NCBI RefSeq assembly: GCF_000317305.3
Contig: NC_023036.2
Span: 3,038,001-3,102,000 of the forward strand
DNA from: Mycolicibacterium neoaurum VKM Ac-1815D
Lineage (GTDB): Bacteria > Actinomycetota > Actinomycetes > Mycobacteriales > Mycobacteriaceae
Direction: 5' to 3'
Length of the DNA stretch: 64,000 nt
Shown here piece after piece: positions 9,348 to 18,678 of the stretch. The notes under the pieces were generated by a model. It was given only the letters and a program-made list of their open reading frames with translations, searched no databases and was not told where the DNA came from. A program made the translations under genes and the position numbers. Each line of letters opens with the position of its first letter. Within the stretch, counting starts at the first letter, position 1.

Positions 9348-11261
9348 ATGACACATCCGCTTGACCCGCTGGGCCACGACGAATTCAATGCTGTCGCCGC
9401 GATCTTGGGGCGCGTTCACGGTGTCGGGGAGGGCTGGCGATTCGCGTCGATCGAGCTGGTCGAACCCGGCAAGGCCGAGTTGCGCGATTTCGAAGCCGGG
9501 GGAGCGCGACCCGCGCGTCGGGCGCAGGCGGTATGTCTGAATCGGGCCGCCAACAGCACTCATCGGGCCGTCGTCGCACTCGATGAGGACCGGGTGGAAT
9601 CCTTCGACCTGGTTCCCGGCGTGCAGCCGAACTTCACCGTCGACGAGTTCAACGAATGCGACGAGCTGCTGCGCACCAACCCCGAACTGCTCGCGGCGTT
9701 GGCCCGCCGGGGCATCCACGACATCGACCTGGTGTTCTTCGATACCTGGACCTACGGAGAGGCCGTCGCCCCGGCGGAGTTCGCAGACCGCCGGTTGGGT
9801 TGGTCGGACACCTGGCTCAAGGACGGGCCCGGCATGAATCCGTATGCCCACCTGATCAGCGGGCTGCACTGCGTGATCGACGTCAACGCGATGGAGGTGC
9901 TGCGCGTCGAGGACGGCGAGCACATCGAGATCCCGGCGGTGATGGGTGAGTACGCCCCGCGGCACATCCCGGAACGACTTCGCGCAGCACAGCACCGGGA
10001 GCCGTTGGCGCCCTTGCACATCACCCAGCCCGACGGACCGTCCTTCAGTCTGGACGGAAACCTCTTGCGGTGGCAGAACTGGTCACTGCGCGTCGGGTTC
10101 AACTATCGCGAGGGCATGGTGCTGCACGCGGTGCGCTACCGCGACGGGGACCGCGAACGTTCGGTGGCCCACCGGTTGTCCTTTGCCGAGATGGTGGTGC
10201 CCTACCGGGATCCCTCGCCCGATCACTACCGGCGCACGGCATTCGACATCGGCGAGTGGGGACTGGGTTTCATGACCACCTCGCTGACACTGGGCTGCGA
10301 CTGCCTCGGCGAGATCAGATATCTGGACGCAGTCCTGCACAACAGCAAGGGCGAGCCGTACACCATCGATAACGCCATCTGTATCCACGAGGAAGACAAT
10401 GCGGTGCTGTGGAAGCACGTCGATCACCACGCCGGTGCCGAGGTGCGCCGCATGCGCAGGCTGACGATCTCGTTCCACGTCACCGTCGCGAACTACGAGT
10501 ACCTCGTGTATTGGCGGTTGTATCAGGACGGCAACATCGAATGCGAGGTGCGTGCCACCGGCATCATGGTGACCACACCGTTGCCCGCCGGTGCGACGAG
10601 CCCCAACGGAACCCTCGTCGACGAGCGCACCTATGCGCCGTTCCACCAGCATTTCCTGGTGGCACGGCTCGACCTGGACGTCGACGGACCGGAAAACACG
10701 GTCTACATGTCCGAGTCCTTCGCCGAACCCATCGGTCCGGGCAACCCGCACGGGTTGTCGCTGGTGGCCCGAAATGTCGCGTTGCGCACCGAGGAGGAAG
10801 GCAAGCAGGACGTCGACTTCGGAACCCAGCGCGGCTGGAAGGTCGTCAACACCAACGTCCGCAACGGGCTGGGCACCCATCCTTCCTACAAGCTGGTGCC
10901 GACCGGGGCGATACCGGCGATGTTCGCCCCGTCCGCGCCGGTGTTACAGCGGGCCAATGTCATCGGGCACGCATTGTGGGTGACACCCAACCGCGCCGAC
11001 GAGCGTTGGCCGGCAGGTGAATTCGTCAATCAGTCGGCAACCGATACCGGGCTGGGTGAATGGACCAAGGCAAACCGTTCGATCGAGAACACCGATGTGG
11101 TGCTGTGGTATGTCTTCGGTATCCATCACATCACCCGGCCGGAGGACTGGCCGGTCATGCCGGTGGACGTCGTGTCGTTCTGGCTGAAGCCGTTCGGTTT
11201 CTTCGATCGCAACCCGGCCTTGGATGTGCCCCCGACGCCGGCCGAATGTCATAACAGTTGA
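9348..11261 (+). CDS. Copper-containing primary amine oxidase
   Basis: It oxidatively deaminates primary amines to aldehydes with release of ammonia and hydrogen peroxide. The 637-residue length is typical. The topaquinone precursor tyrosine is in TVANYEY, the copper ligands are HQH and the later histidine of HHITRPEDWPVMP, and the catalytic base aspartate is in the RRTAFDIGEWGLGF region. No signal peptide is seen, so the enzyme is likely cytoplasmic like other actinobacterial members. ATG 9348 was chosen; TTG 9336 and GTG 9342 are in-frame alternatives. It lies between an esterase and a kinase-like fusion gene, suggesting use of an amine or amine-containing ester. Confidence 0.92.
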   Translation: MTHPLDPLGHDEFNAVAAILGRVHGVGEGWRFASIELVEPGKAELRDFEAGGARPARRAQAVCLNRAANSTHRAVVALDEDRVESFDLVPGVQPNFTVDEFNECDELLRTNPELLAALARRGIHDIDLVFFDTWTYGEAVAPAEFADRRLGWSDTWLKDGPGMNPYAHLISGLHCVIDVNAMEVLRVEDGEHIEIPAVMGEYAPRHIPERLRAAQHREPLAPLHITQPDGPSFSLDGNLLRWQNWSLRVGFNYREGMVLHAVRYRDGDRERSVAHRLSFAEMVVPYRDPSPDHYRRTAFDIGEWGLGFMTTSLTLGCDCLGEIRYLDAVLHNSKGEPYTIDNAICIHEEDNAVLWKHVDHHAGAEVRRMRRLTISFHVTVANYEYLVYWRLYQDGNIECEVRATGIMVTTPLPAGATSPNGTLVDERTYAPFHQHFLVARLDLDVDGPENTVYMSESFAEPIGPGNPHGLSLVARNVALRTEEEGKQDVDFGTQRGWKVVNTNVRNGLGTHPSYKLVPTGAIPAMFAPSAPVLQRANVIGHALWVTPNRADERWPAGEFVNQSATDTGLGEWTKANRSIENTDVVLWYVFGIHHITRPEDWPVMPVDVVSFWLKPFGFFDRNPALDVPPTPAECHNS

Positions 11262-11290
11262 CACCTGTCATATGTGATCGGGGCCACTGC

Positions 11291-11296
11291 TAGGTT
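11291..11296 (+). promoter_or_regulatory. -10-like hexamer for the kinase-like fusion gene
   Basis: TAGGTT fits TANNNT and ends 7 bases before the GTG at 11304, again predicting a leaderless transcript. Just upstream, TGACA-CC-TGTCA (11259-11270) forms a short perfect inverted repeat that overlaps the amine oxidase stop codon and may be an operator. Confidence 0.35.
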
Positions 11297-11303
11297 CAGC
11301 TGT

Positions 11304-13295
11304 GTGCAGAGTCAACTCATCGAGCGCCCGACCGATCTGACCGACGAATGGCTCACCGACACCCTCGGTGTCGGCACCGTGACCGGACACGAATTCGAGC
11401 GCATCGGTACCGGACAGATGAGCGAGTGCTACCGCGTCACGCTGCGCTACGCCGACGGTGTTCGGGGGCCGGCCAGCGTGATACTCAAGGTCGCCGCAGC
11501 GGACCCGAACAGCAGGCAGACCGGGCTGGCGCTGGGCCTCTACGAGCGTGAGGTGCGGTTCTACGCGGAGATCGCGCCAGGTCTGATCGAGGATGGGACC
11601 GGCCCGTTCGCGCCGTGTCACCACCACGCCTACGACGCCGGAACCGGTGCCTTCGACCTGCTGTTGGGCGACGCGTCCCCGGCGACGGTGGGCGACGAGA
11701 TCCGCGGCGCGACAGTCGAGCAGGCGATGCGGGCGCTCTCCGAGCTGGGCCGCGTGCACGGCCCGCTGCTCGGTGATGACGGCCTGGCCGGTGCCGAATG
11801 GCTCAACCGGGACGCGCCGGTGACGCAGGCGCTGCTGGCCACGCTGTGGGCCGGATTCGCCGAACGGTTCGCCGATCGCATCGACCCGCAGCACCGGATG
11901 GTGTGTGAACGTCTGGTCGCCGCGTTCGACAGTTACCTCGCCGACGAGGCGTCCACGCTGCAGGGTTTCGTGCACGGTGACTATCGGCTGGACAACATGC
12001 TCTTCGGCGGACCGGGTTCCGAGCGTCCCTTGACGGTGGTGGACTGGCAGACCGTCACCAGGGGACCGGCGCAGACCGATGTGGCCTACTTCCTGGGTTG
12101 CGCGCTGCCCAATGATCGACGCCGCGCACACTACGACGAGCTGCTGCGCGCCTATCACGAGGCGTTGGGCGCCGATCCTGTGCTGTCGCTGGACGAGGTC
12201 CGCGCCGGCGTCCGGCGGTCCAGTTTCTTCGGGGTGATGATGGCCATCGTCTCCTCGATGCTCGTGGAGCGCACCGAGCGCGGTGACGAGATGTTCATGA
12301 CGATGCTCGACCGGCATTGCACCCATGTCCTGGACACCGGCGCGCTGGACCTGCTGCCCAGCGCAGAGCCCGCCGAACCGCTGCGTCCCGAGCCGGCCGA
12401 CGAGGGGCCGCACCCACCTGCAGAGGATCCCCTGTGGAGCGAGAGCTGGTACTTCGATTTCGTCGATGCCGCACAGGGATTGGGTGGCTGGGTGCGGTTG
12501 GGCCTGATACCCAATCAGCAGACGGCCTGGATCCAGGCGTTCTTGTGCGGGCCGGGCCTGCCCACCATCGTGATCGACGACCAGGCTGCCGCCCTGCCCG
12601 CCGATCCCGGCGCGGTGCATACCGATCAGGTGACGCTGGAGCTGTCGGCGACGGTGCCGCTGCAGACCTATCGGCTCACCCTGCACGGACGTGCGCAGGC
12701 CTACGACGACCCGGCGGTGCTGTTGCAACCCGGGCACGGTCCCGGGCGTGCGGTGGACATCGCATTCGACCTCGAGTTCGCGTCGCTCAGCACGCCCTAC
12801 CGGTACCGGATCACGCCCCGGTACGAGATCGCCTGCGCGGTATCGGGTTCGGTGTCCGCCGACGGTCGAATCCATGATCTGACCGGTGTGCCCGGCCAGC
12901 GCGATCACTCCTGGGGCGTACGGGACTGGTGGACGATGGACTGGGTGTGGAGTGCGGTGCATCTCGACGACGGCACCCACATTCACGGGCTGGATCTGCG
13001 GGTGCCCGGCATGGGACCGATCGGCATCGGGTACATCCAGCGCGAAGGCGAGCCGTTGATCGAGCTCGGTGGCGTGGTCGCCACCGAGGAGTTCGGCGCG
13101 GACGATCTGCCGATCTCGACCACCCTGGCGCTGTCGCCGACGGGAATCGAGGCGGCGGCCACGATCGTGGGGCAGGCACCGGTGCTGTTGACCGCCGCCG
13201 ATGGCCGGATCAGCAGGTTCCCGCGGGCCTGGGCGTCGGTGCGGACGGCCGACGGCCGCACCGGTGTCGGCTGGTTGGAGTGGAACCGCAACTGA
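11304..13295 (+). CDS. Aminoglycoside phosphotransferase-like kinase fused to a lipocalin/AttH-like (DUF7064-type) domain
   Basis: The 663-residue protein has two parts. Residues about 1-340 form an APH/choline-kinase-like fold: the catalytic loop [10 protein letters not shown] and metal motif VVDWQ are intact, with a nucleotide loop early on. Residues about 375-663 form a second domain starting near [11 protein letters not shown] with the conserved-looking [11 protein letters not shown] and HIHGLDLR, resembling AttH/hydroxyneurosporene-type lipocalin-like proteins. Standalone members of each part occur in actinobacteria next to CoA and lipid genes. The start is the GTG after a -10-like hexamer. 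It is 42 bp downstream of the amine oxidase. The phosphorylated substrate is unknown. Confidence 0.75.
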   Translation: MQSQLIERPTDLTDEWLTDTLGVGTVTGHEFERIGTGQMSECYRVTLRYADGVRGPASVILKVAAADPNSRQTGLALGLYEREVRFYAEIAPGLIEDGTGPFAPCHHHAYDAGTGAFDLLLGDASPATVGDEIRGATVEQAMRALSELGRVHGPLLGDDGLAGAEWLNRDAPVTQALLATLWAGFAERFADRIDPQHRMVCERLVAAFDSYLADEASTLQGFVHGDYRLDNMLFGGPGSERPLTVVDWQTVTRGPAQTDVAYFLGCALPNDRRRAHYDELLRAYHEALGADPVLSLDEVRAGVRRSSFFGVMMAIVSSMLVERTERGDEMFMTMLDRHCTHVLDTGALDLLPSAEPAEPLRPEPADEGPHPPAEDPLWSESWYFDFVDAAQGLGGWVRLGLIPNQQTAWIQAFLCGPGLPTIVIDDQAAALPADPGAVHTDQVTLELSATVPLQTYRLTLHGRAQAYDDPAVLLQPGHGPGRAVDIAFDLEFASLSTPYRYRITPRYEIACAVSGSVSADGRIHDLTGVPGQRDHSWGVRDWWTMDWVWSAVHLDDGTHIHGLDLRVPGMGPIGIGYIQREGEPLIELGGVVATEEFGADDLPISTTLALSPTGIEAAATIVGQAPVLLTAADGRISRFPRAWASVRTADGRTGVGWLEWNRN

Positions 13296-13375
13296 ACCCG
13301 GCGAGCGTGCGTGCGTGTGGGGGACACGCCGACGGGCTACCGCATTTCGCGCACGTTCACGGCAGGGTGGTGGCC

Positions 13376-13705
13376 GTGTTGGTGCTCAAATCGATGGTGT
13401 TGTTCGTGCTCGCCGCGGTCCTGGAGATCGGTGGCGCGTGGTTGGTGTGGCAGGGAGTGCGCGAGCATCGCGGCTGGCTGTTCGTCGGCGCGGGGGTGAT
13501 CGCGCTGGGCGCATACGGTTTTGTCGCCGCGTTCCAACCCGACGCCAACTTCGGGCGGGTGCTGGCGGCCTACGGCGGGGTGTTCGTCGCGGGATCGTTG
13601 GTGTGGGGCATGGTCGCCGACGGTTTCCGGCCGGATCGCTGGGACATCTCGGGCGCGCTGGTATGCCTGCTCGGGGTCGGCCTGATCATGTACGCGCCGC
13701 GCTGA
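13376..13705 (+). CDS. YnfA family small membrane protein
   Basis: This 109-residue protein has four hydrophobic helices and the family signature [15 protein letters not shown] in helix 3, plus an early conserved glutamate in LEIGGAW. The YnfA (UPF0060) family is related to small multidrug resistance transporters; some members export drugs, but the physiological role here is unknown. GTG 13376 gives the usual family length; ATG 13394 would give 103 residues. It is 80 bp downstream of the kinase-like gene and ends 10 bp before the convergent SCO6745-type gene. Confidence 0.85.
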   Translation: MLVLKSMVLFVLAAVLEIGGAWLVWQGVREHRGWLFVGAGVIALGAYGFVAAFQPDANFGRVLAAYGGVFVAGSLVWGMVADGFRPDRWDISGALVCLLGVGLIMYAPR

Positions 13706-13715
13706 CCGATCCGGG

Positions 13716-14588
13716 TCAGTAGGCGTCGTTGTCCAGATCGGCGCGGTCGAGTCCCATCGGCGTCGCGGCGGGGACATCGCCGCCGTCGATCACCAGCCTG
13801 GTCAACGGGGTCAGCGCGCGAAAGAGCGTGTCGAGGTCGGTCTCGCCGAGGACGTCGAAGGCGGGCAGCGTCAACCGGTCGGTGGCGTCCTCGATCTCTG
13901 CCTTGAGATCACGCCCGGCGACCGTGAGCGCGCCGGTGCTGTCCAGCAGACCGCGCGCAGCGAGCCGGTCGACCTGCTCCTGCCAGAGTGCCTCGTCGTA
14001 ATCGCGGCTGCGCTTGATCATGTCGGCCGGAACGCGGCCCGCCGCCGCGTGCAGCACGTTGGATTCGCGCCCGCTGATCCCGAGAACCTGGAGCACTGCG
14101 ATGTGTCCGTCCCCGCGGTGTTCCCGCAGCAAGGTCGCGGCGTGCCACAACTGGGCCAGCGGTTCCTCCGGCCAGGGCAGCGCCAGGTTCGCCGCGAACA
14201 ACGGCCGGCCCTCCGGAGCGGCGCTGCGCGCCGCGGCGCCCAGCAGCTCTGCCGCGGTGTCGATCCCGTCGGCGAGGCCATACCTGCGCAGCGCCGCGAC
14301 CGCGGCGTTCTCCCGGGCGGCCAGGACCGCGTGCGGTGTCGCGACCTCCCAGGCTGCCGGCAGCGCCTTGGCCACCCGGTGTGCGGCGAAGTTGTAGAAG
14401 ACCGCGGTGACGACCTCGGGGGACACCGGCCCCAGCGGGGCGGATCGGGCGGCGAAGTAGCCGCTCCAGAATCCGCGGAAGCCGAGGCCGTCGAGGGCGG
14501 TGCGGGCCTCCGGTGCGAAGTAGGTGACGGCGTGCACGGGCTCGAGGCGGTCGAACAGTCGGCGGGCGACGGTCGTGGATCTGCTCAC
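13716..14588 (-). CDS. SCO6745 family protein
   Basis: This 290-residue soluble protein belongs to an actinobacterial family whose function is not established. The N-terminal part carries the typical LEPVHAVTYFAPEA and GFWSGYFAARSAPLGP segments. The C-terminal half, with VDRLAARGLLDSTGALTVAGRD, resembles the winged-helix tail that gives these proteins distant similarity to MarR-type DNA-binding folds. It starts at GTG 14588, 13 bp after the gntR stop, so it may be cotranscribed with gntR, though a functional tie to gluconate is not evident. Confidence 0.75.
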   Translation of the reverse strand: MSRSTTVARRLFDRLEPVHAVTYFAPEARTALDGLGFRGFWSGYFAARSAPLGPVSPEVVTAVFYNFAAHRVAKALPAAWEVATPHAVLAARENAAVAALRRYGLADGIDTAAELLGAAARSAAPEGRPLFAANLALPWPEEPLAQLWHAATLLREHRGDGHIAVLQVLGISGRESNVLHAAAGRVPADMIKRSRDYDEALWQEQVDRLAARGLLDSTGALTVAGRDLKAEIEDATDRLTLPAFDVLGETDLDTLFRALTPLTRLVIDGGDVPAATPMGLDRADLDNDAY

Positions 14589-14601
14589 CCTTGAGAGTCA
14601 A

Positions 14602-15321
14602 TCACCTCACCGGATCGTCGGCGACGGCCGCACTGGCCTCGTCGATGATGGCGCGCATGGCGCGTTCGGCGCCGTCGGCGTCGCGTAATCGGATGGCGCG
14701 GGCGACCTCGTCGTGCAGTGCGATGGCTTCGGGCTCGGGTGCCGCAGGCATCATGCCGTGGTGGGTGCGCCCGGTGAGGACCTCGGCGACCACCGCGTTG
14801 AGTGCCCGGAACATCTCGTTTCCACTGGCTTCCAGCAGTGTCCGGTGAAATACCTTGTCCGCCTGGAGATATGAATCCAGGTCACCGGACCGGCCGTGCA
14901 TCACCATGTCCGAGACCGCCGCGGCCATGATGCGGCAGTGGTGTGGATCGGCGCGCTGGGCGGCCAGCGCGGCGGCGGCGGGTTCGAACCCACGGCGCAG
15001 CTCCGACAGTGACACCAGCTGTGCGGCTCGATCGCCGGAGTCCAGCCGCCAGCGGATCAACCTGGGATCGAAGACGTTCCAGTGTTCGGGGGGCTGGATG
15101 GTGATGCCCACCCGGCGCCGGGAGGCGACCATTCCCATGGACTCGAGCACGCGGACGGCCTCGCGCGCCACGCTGCGAGACACGGCGTGCTCGGCACTGA
15201 CTCGTTCGAGATTGATCACCTGTCCGGCGGGGTATGCGCCCGACACCACGGCGGTGCCGAGCGCGGTCAGCACGTTCTCGTGCAAAGCGCTGACTGCGCT
15301 GACCTTGGACGAGGTAACCAC
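14602..15321 (-). CDS. gntR: GntR/FadR-type regulator of the gluconate genes
   Basis: This 239-residue protein has an N-terminal winged helix-turn-helix (about residues 10-75, with SRSVAREAVRVLESMGMV as recognition region) and an all-helical FCD ligand-binding domain (about 95-225) with histidines in the usual metal/ligand-binding positions (FHRTLLE). It is divergent from gntK-gntP, so the likely ligand is gluconate or a phosphorylated product, and the likely role is repression of gntKP. The GTG start at 15321 is the first in frame. The 124-bp divergent region holds an imperfect repeat at 15321-15340. Confidence 0.85.
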   Translation of the reverse strand: MVTSSKVSAVSALHENVLTALGTAVVSGAYPAGQVINLERVSAEHAVSRSVAREAVRVLESMGMVASRRRVGITIQPPEHWNVFDPRLIRWRLDSGDRAAQLVSLSELRRGFEPAAAALAAQRADPHHCRIMAAAVSDMVMHGRSGDLDSYLQADKVFHRTLLEASGNEMFRALNAVVAEVLTGRTHHGMMPAAPEPEAIALHDEVARAIRLRDADGAERAMRAIIDEASAAVADDPVR

Positions 15322-15340
15322 CTATACATCCTGTCATAGG
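15321..15340. promoter_or_regulatory. Candidate GntR operator
   Basis: CCTAT and ATAGG form the ends of a 20-bp element that begins at the gntR start codon. Only 5 bp per arm match, so this is a weak candidate for the binding site controlling the divergent gntR and gntK promoters. Confidence 0.3.
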
Positions 15341-15445
15341 CCCATGGCGGGACATAAGAACGGATTCTTCTCGTTATTTGCTTGCAATAATCAGACGATT
15401 GGTGCACGCTATGTGAGGCCAGACACAGCGAGATCGGTAGGGGAC

Positions 15446-15946
15446 ATGACGGCACCAATCGTGGTGATGGGCGTTTCGGGATCGGGTAAATCGACGGTCG
15501 GCGCCGCACTCGCGCAGCGCCTGCGGGTGCCCTTCGCCGACGCGGACGATTTCCATCCGCCGGCGAACATCGCCAAGATGACCGCCGGTGAGCCCCTCGA
15601 CGACGCCGACCGCCATCCCTGGCTGGAGGCGATCGGTGACTGGCTGGAAGAGCGGTGCGGCACCGGTGGGGTGATGAGCTGCTCGGCGCTCAAGCATCGC
15701 TACCGCGACCAACTGCGCAACCACTGCCCAAGCCTGCGGTTCCTCCACCTCAGTGGCACACCGGAGGTCATCGGAGCCCGACAGGCCAGCAGGCCCGGAC
15801 ACTTCATGCCGGCATCGCTGTTGGCCTCCCAGTTCGACACCCTGGAACCACTCACCGCGGCTGAGCGCGGGGAGACCATCGACGTCGGCCAGAGCATCGA
15901 TTCCATCGTCGACGAATACGTTTCCCGCACCGGACTGGAGGCCTGA
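15446..15946 (+). CDS. gntK: Gluconokinase
   Basis: It phosphorylates D-gluconate with ATP to 6-phosphogluconate, feeding the pentose phosphate pathway. The 166-residue length is standard for the GntK family. The P-loop is GVSGSGKST (residues about 9-17), followed by ADDFHPPANIAKM and the substrate-region CSALKHRYRDQLR, and the GHFMPASLLASQF segment typical of the family. GGTAGGGG provides a Shine-Dalgarno site 3-8 bases before the ATG at 15446. Its stop overlaps the gntP start by one base (TGATG). Confidence 0.95.
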   Translation: MTAPIVVMGVSGSGKSTVGAALAQRLRVPFADADDFHPPANIAKMTAGEPLDDADRHPWLEAIGDWLEERCGTGGVMSCSALKHRYRDQLRNHCPSLRFLHLSGTPEVIGARQASRPGHFMPASLLASQFDTLEPLTAAERGETIDVGQSIDSIVDEYVSRTGLEA

Positions 15947-17334
15947 TGAACACCCTGTTGGCGGACGCGCCCAAACTCGTCGAACCCGTCGCCTCCACCC
16001 CACACCTGATGCTGGCCTTCCTTGCCGGTATCGCGGTCATCGTCGTGCTCATCACCGTGGTGAAGCTGAATCCGTTCTTGGGCCTGATCTTCGGCGCGGT
16101 GACGGTCGGGGTGGTGGCCGGCGAGGAATTCGCCACGGTGCTGACCTCGTTCTCCAACGGGTTCGGCAAGACAGCGGCCAGTGTCGGCATCCTCATCGCC
16201 CTCGGTGCCATGTTCGCCAAGCTGCTCGCCGACTCCGGTGGCGCCGACCAGATCGTCGACACCATCATCGGCCGGTCGTCACCGCGCATGTTGCCATGGG
16301 CGATGGCCCTGGTCGGCGCCATCATCGGGCTGCCGATGTTCTTCGAGATCGGCCTGGTGCTGCTGATGCCGGTCATCTATCTGGTGGCCCGCAGGTCCGG
16401 GCTGTCGCTGATCACCGTCGGAATCCCGGCGCTGGCCGGGCTTTCGGCCATGCACGGATTCGTTCCCCCGCACCCCGGCCCACTGGCGGCCATCGGCTAC
16501 CTCGGCGCCGACCTCGGTCTGACCCTGGCCCTCGGCGTCGCTGTGGCCATCCCGACGATCGTCGTCGCGGGTCCGCTGTTCGGCAAGATCGCCGGCAAGT
16601 GGGTCGTGGTCGGCGCACCGGATACCTTCGATGCCGACGAATCCGCCGATCGCGATCAGAGTCGCCGGCCGTCCTTCGCGGTCACGCTGTTCAGCGTGCT
16701 GTTGCCGGTCGTGTTGATGTTGGGCAAGGCGTTGGTGGACATCTTCATCGCCGATGAGGGCCAGTGGTTCCGGCAGATCTTCGACACCCTCGGTACCCCG
16801 CTGATCGCATTGTTGATCGCGGTCATCGTCGGGATGGTGACGCTGGGGCGCGGTGGCGGGATGAGCCGGGCCGAGATCACCAAGTGCGTCGAATCCGGGC
16901 TGCCGCCGGTCGCCGGCATCATCCTCATCGTGGCCGCCGGCGGCGGCTTCAAGGAAGTGTTGGTCGATACCGGAATCGGTACCGCCCTGAAAAATCTCGC
17001 CGAGGGCACCAACATCTCGGTGGTGCTGCTGGCCTGGGGTCTCGCTGTGGCGATCAGGCTTGCCACCGGATCGGCAACGGTCGCCACGATCACCGCATCG
17101 TCGTTGATGATCGGATTGATCGAGGGAATGAGCTCGGGCGAGGTGTCTCTGGTCGTGCTGGCCGTCGGCGCAGGCTCGCTGTTCTTCTCGCACGTCAACG
17201 ACGCCGGCTTCTGGCTGGTGAAGGAGTACTTCAAACTCAGCGTGGGACAGACCATCAAGTCCTGGTCGATCATGGAGACCGTGCTGTCGGTCTCCGGCCT
17301 GGCGGTGGTCTTGATCCTCGACCTGTTCATCTGA
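15946..17334 (+). CDS. gntP: Gluconate:H+ symporter
   Basis: This 462-residue integral membrane protein of the GntP family imports gluconate with protons. It shows about 12-14 hydrophobic segments and the family motifs GFVPPHPGP (about residues 167-175) and FSHVNDAGFW (about 411-420). It is translationally coupled to gntK, so uptake and phosphorylation are made together. A strong hairpin follows 7 bp after the stop codon. Confidence 0.95.
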   Translation: MNTLLADAPKLVEPVASTPHLMLAFLAGIAVIVVLITVVKLNPFLGLIFGAVTVGVVAGEEFATVLTSFSNGFGKTAASVGILIALGAMFAKLLADSGGADQIVDTIIGRSSPRMLPWAMALVGAIIGLPMFFEIGLVLLMPVIYLVARRSGLSLITVGIPALAGLSAMHGFVPPHPGPLAAIGYLGADLGLTLALGVAVAIPTIVVAGPLFGKIAGKWVVVGAPDTFDADESADRDQSRRPSFAVTLFSVLLPVVLMLGKALVDIFIADEGQWFRQIFDTLGTPLIALLIAVIVGMVTLGRGGGMSRAEITKCVESGLPPVAGIILIVAAGGGFKEVLVDTGIGTALKNLAEGTNISVVLLAWGLAVAIRLATGSATVATITASSLMIGLIEGMSSGEVSLVVLAVGAGSLFFSHVNDAGFWLVKEYFKLSVGQTIKSWSIMETVLSVSGLAVVLILDLFI

Positions 17335-17341
17335 CGCCGGT

Positions 17342-17387
17342 ACGACGAAAGCGCCCGAATCCGACTGGATTCGGGCGCTTTCGTCGT
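17342..17387. terminator. Strong bidirectional intrinsic terminator between gntP and the RDD gene
   Basis: A perfect 21-bp stem (17342-17362 pairs with 17367-17387) closes on a GACT loop. The core of the left arm is CGAAAGCGCCCGAATCC. T-rich ends lie on both sides of the stem itself. It sits exactly between the convergent gntP and RDD genes and should stop transcription from both. Confidence 0.85.
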
Positions 17388-17389
17388 TG

Positions 17390-17860
17390 TCAGTTCTTGA
17401 CGACCTGGGTGCCGCCGGCGAGCTCGTCGTGCTTGCCCTGCTTGGTGGCGCTGCTGTTGATGGTCACCGCGATCACCAGAATGGCTATCACGCCGAGCAG
17501 TCCACCGATCAGCGGGATGATCGGCAGCAACGTGAACGCGTTGCGAATGGCCGATTGCCGCAAGGTCGGCTTGCCGCCGTCACCTGCGCCGTGCACGCTC
17601 AGGCCGAGCACCTTCTTGCCCGGCGTCCAGCCCTGGGTCACCTCGAAGGCGACGCAATAGACGAAGGTCAGCAGACCGGTGAACAGACCGGTTACCCAGA
17701 TGCTGTCCAGTGAGTCGGTGACGAAGGCCAGCAGAACCGAGACGATGGCGATCAGGATGCCGTCGATGACCCGCGCGAGCCATCGAGCGAGCAGGCCGCC
17801 GGGAACGCGACCGGACGCGGCGTAATTGGTCGATAGGGGGTCGAATCCACCTGTGGTCAT
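17390..17860 (-). CDS. RDD family membrane protein
   Basis: This 156-residue protein carries the RDD signature: an Arg in helix 1 and Asp in RVIDG (LARWLARVIDG, about residues 25-35), then TQGWTPGKKVLGLSVH between helices 2 and 3. Three hydrophobic segments are seen (about 30-50, 55-75, 110-135). The function of most RDD proteins is unknown; a few act as Na+/H+ antiporters. It stands alone between a terminator and the divergent nitroreductase. Confidence 0.85.
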   Translation of the reverse strand: MTTGGFDPLSTNYAASGRVPGGLLARWLARVIDGILIAIVSVLLAFVTDSLDSIWVTGLFTGLLTFVYCVAFEVTQGWTPGKKVLGLSVHGAGDGGKPTLRQSAIRNAFTLLPIIPLIGGLLGVIAILVIAVTINSSATKQGKHDELAGGTQVVKN

Positions 17861-17976
17861 GTCGGTGAACCTACTCGGGTCCGCCCTCGTATGTGCCGCG
17901 CGGGCACATCAGCCGCGCCTGCGCCCGACCGCCGTACACCACCCTCCGGTAGGCGAGAGCAGGCTAGGGTGCGCAG

Positions 17977-18636
17977 ATGGCCACAGCGAGCAGTGACGTC
18001 TGGGAGGTGCTCTCGACCGCGCGGACGATCCGCAGGTTCACCGACGAACCGGTCGACGACACCACCCTGACCCGGTGCCTGGAGGCCGCCACCTGGGCTC
18101 CGTCGGGTGCCAACGCCCAGGCCTGGCGGTTCATCGTATTGCGCTCGCCCGAGCAGCGGTCGGCGGTGGCCGATGCCGCGCGCCACGTCCTGGAAGTGAT
18201 CGAGCCGGTCTACGGGATGACCCGCCCCACCGATCAGGAGACCGATCTGGTCGCCCGCAACAACAGGGCGACCTACGAGTTGCACGATCGTGCTGCAGAA
18301 TTCACGTCGATCTTGTTCGCGCAGAAGCGTTTTCCGACCGCATCCGAATTGCTGCTCGGCGGATCGATCTTTCCGGCCATCCAGAACTTTCTGCTCGCCG
18401 CGCGGGCGCAGGGCCTGGGTGCCTGCCTGACGAGCTGGGCATCCCACGGCGGCGAGAAGATCCTGCGTGATGCCGTTGGCGTACCCAACGACTGGATGTT
18501 GGGTGGGCACGTCGTGGTGGGTTGGCCGAAAGGCCGGCACGGCAGGTTGCGGCGACGTCCACTCGCCCATGCGGTCAACCTGGACCACTGGGATGAACCG
18601 GCCGATCACGTCCTGGCCACGCGGACGACCCACTGA
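17977..18636 (+). CDS. Nitroreductase family flavoprotein
   Basis: This 219-residue FMN-dependent oxidoreductase has the family opening RTIRRFTDEPVDD with the FMN phosphate-binding arginines, then APSGANAQAWRF (FMN contact), and GLGACLTSW near the C-terminal part. Such proteins reduce nitroaromatics, quinones or flavins with NAD(P)H; the natural substrate here is unknown. The ATG at 17977 is the first in frame. The next gene, a thioesterase-fold protein, begins 42 bp downstream. Confidence 0.85.
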   Translation: MATASSDVWEVLSTARTIRRFTDEPVDDTTLTRCLEAATWAPSGANAQAWRFIVLRSPEQRSAVADAARHVLEVIEPVYGMTRPTDQETDLVARNNRATYELHDRAAEFTSILFAQKRFPTASELLLGGSIFPAIQNFLLAARAQGLGACLTSWASHGGEKILRDAVGVPNDWMLGGHVVVGWPKGRHGRLRRRPLAHAVNLDHWDEPADHVLATRTTH

Positions 18637-18678
18637 GCCGCTCGGTGGCGGTCGCAGCCGTCGTGCGACGATGCGAAA

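Noticed and set aside
7619..9388. Open frame of 589 codons antisense to the carboxylesterase
   Set aside because: It is a frame shadow: His/Arg/Gly-rich, no domain, and covers an intact esterase with all catalytic residues.
11268..12986. Open frame of 572 codons antisense to the kinase-like fusion gene
   Set aside because: Same reason: unconvincing composition, no start signal, and it covers an intact kinase core.
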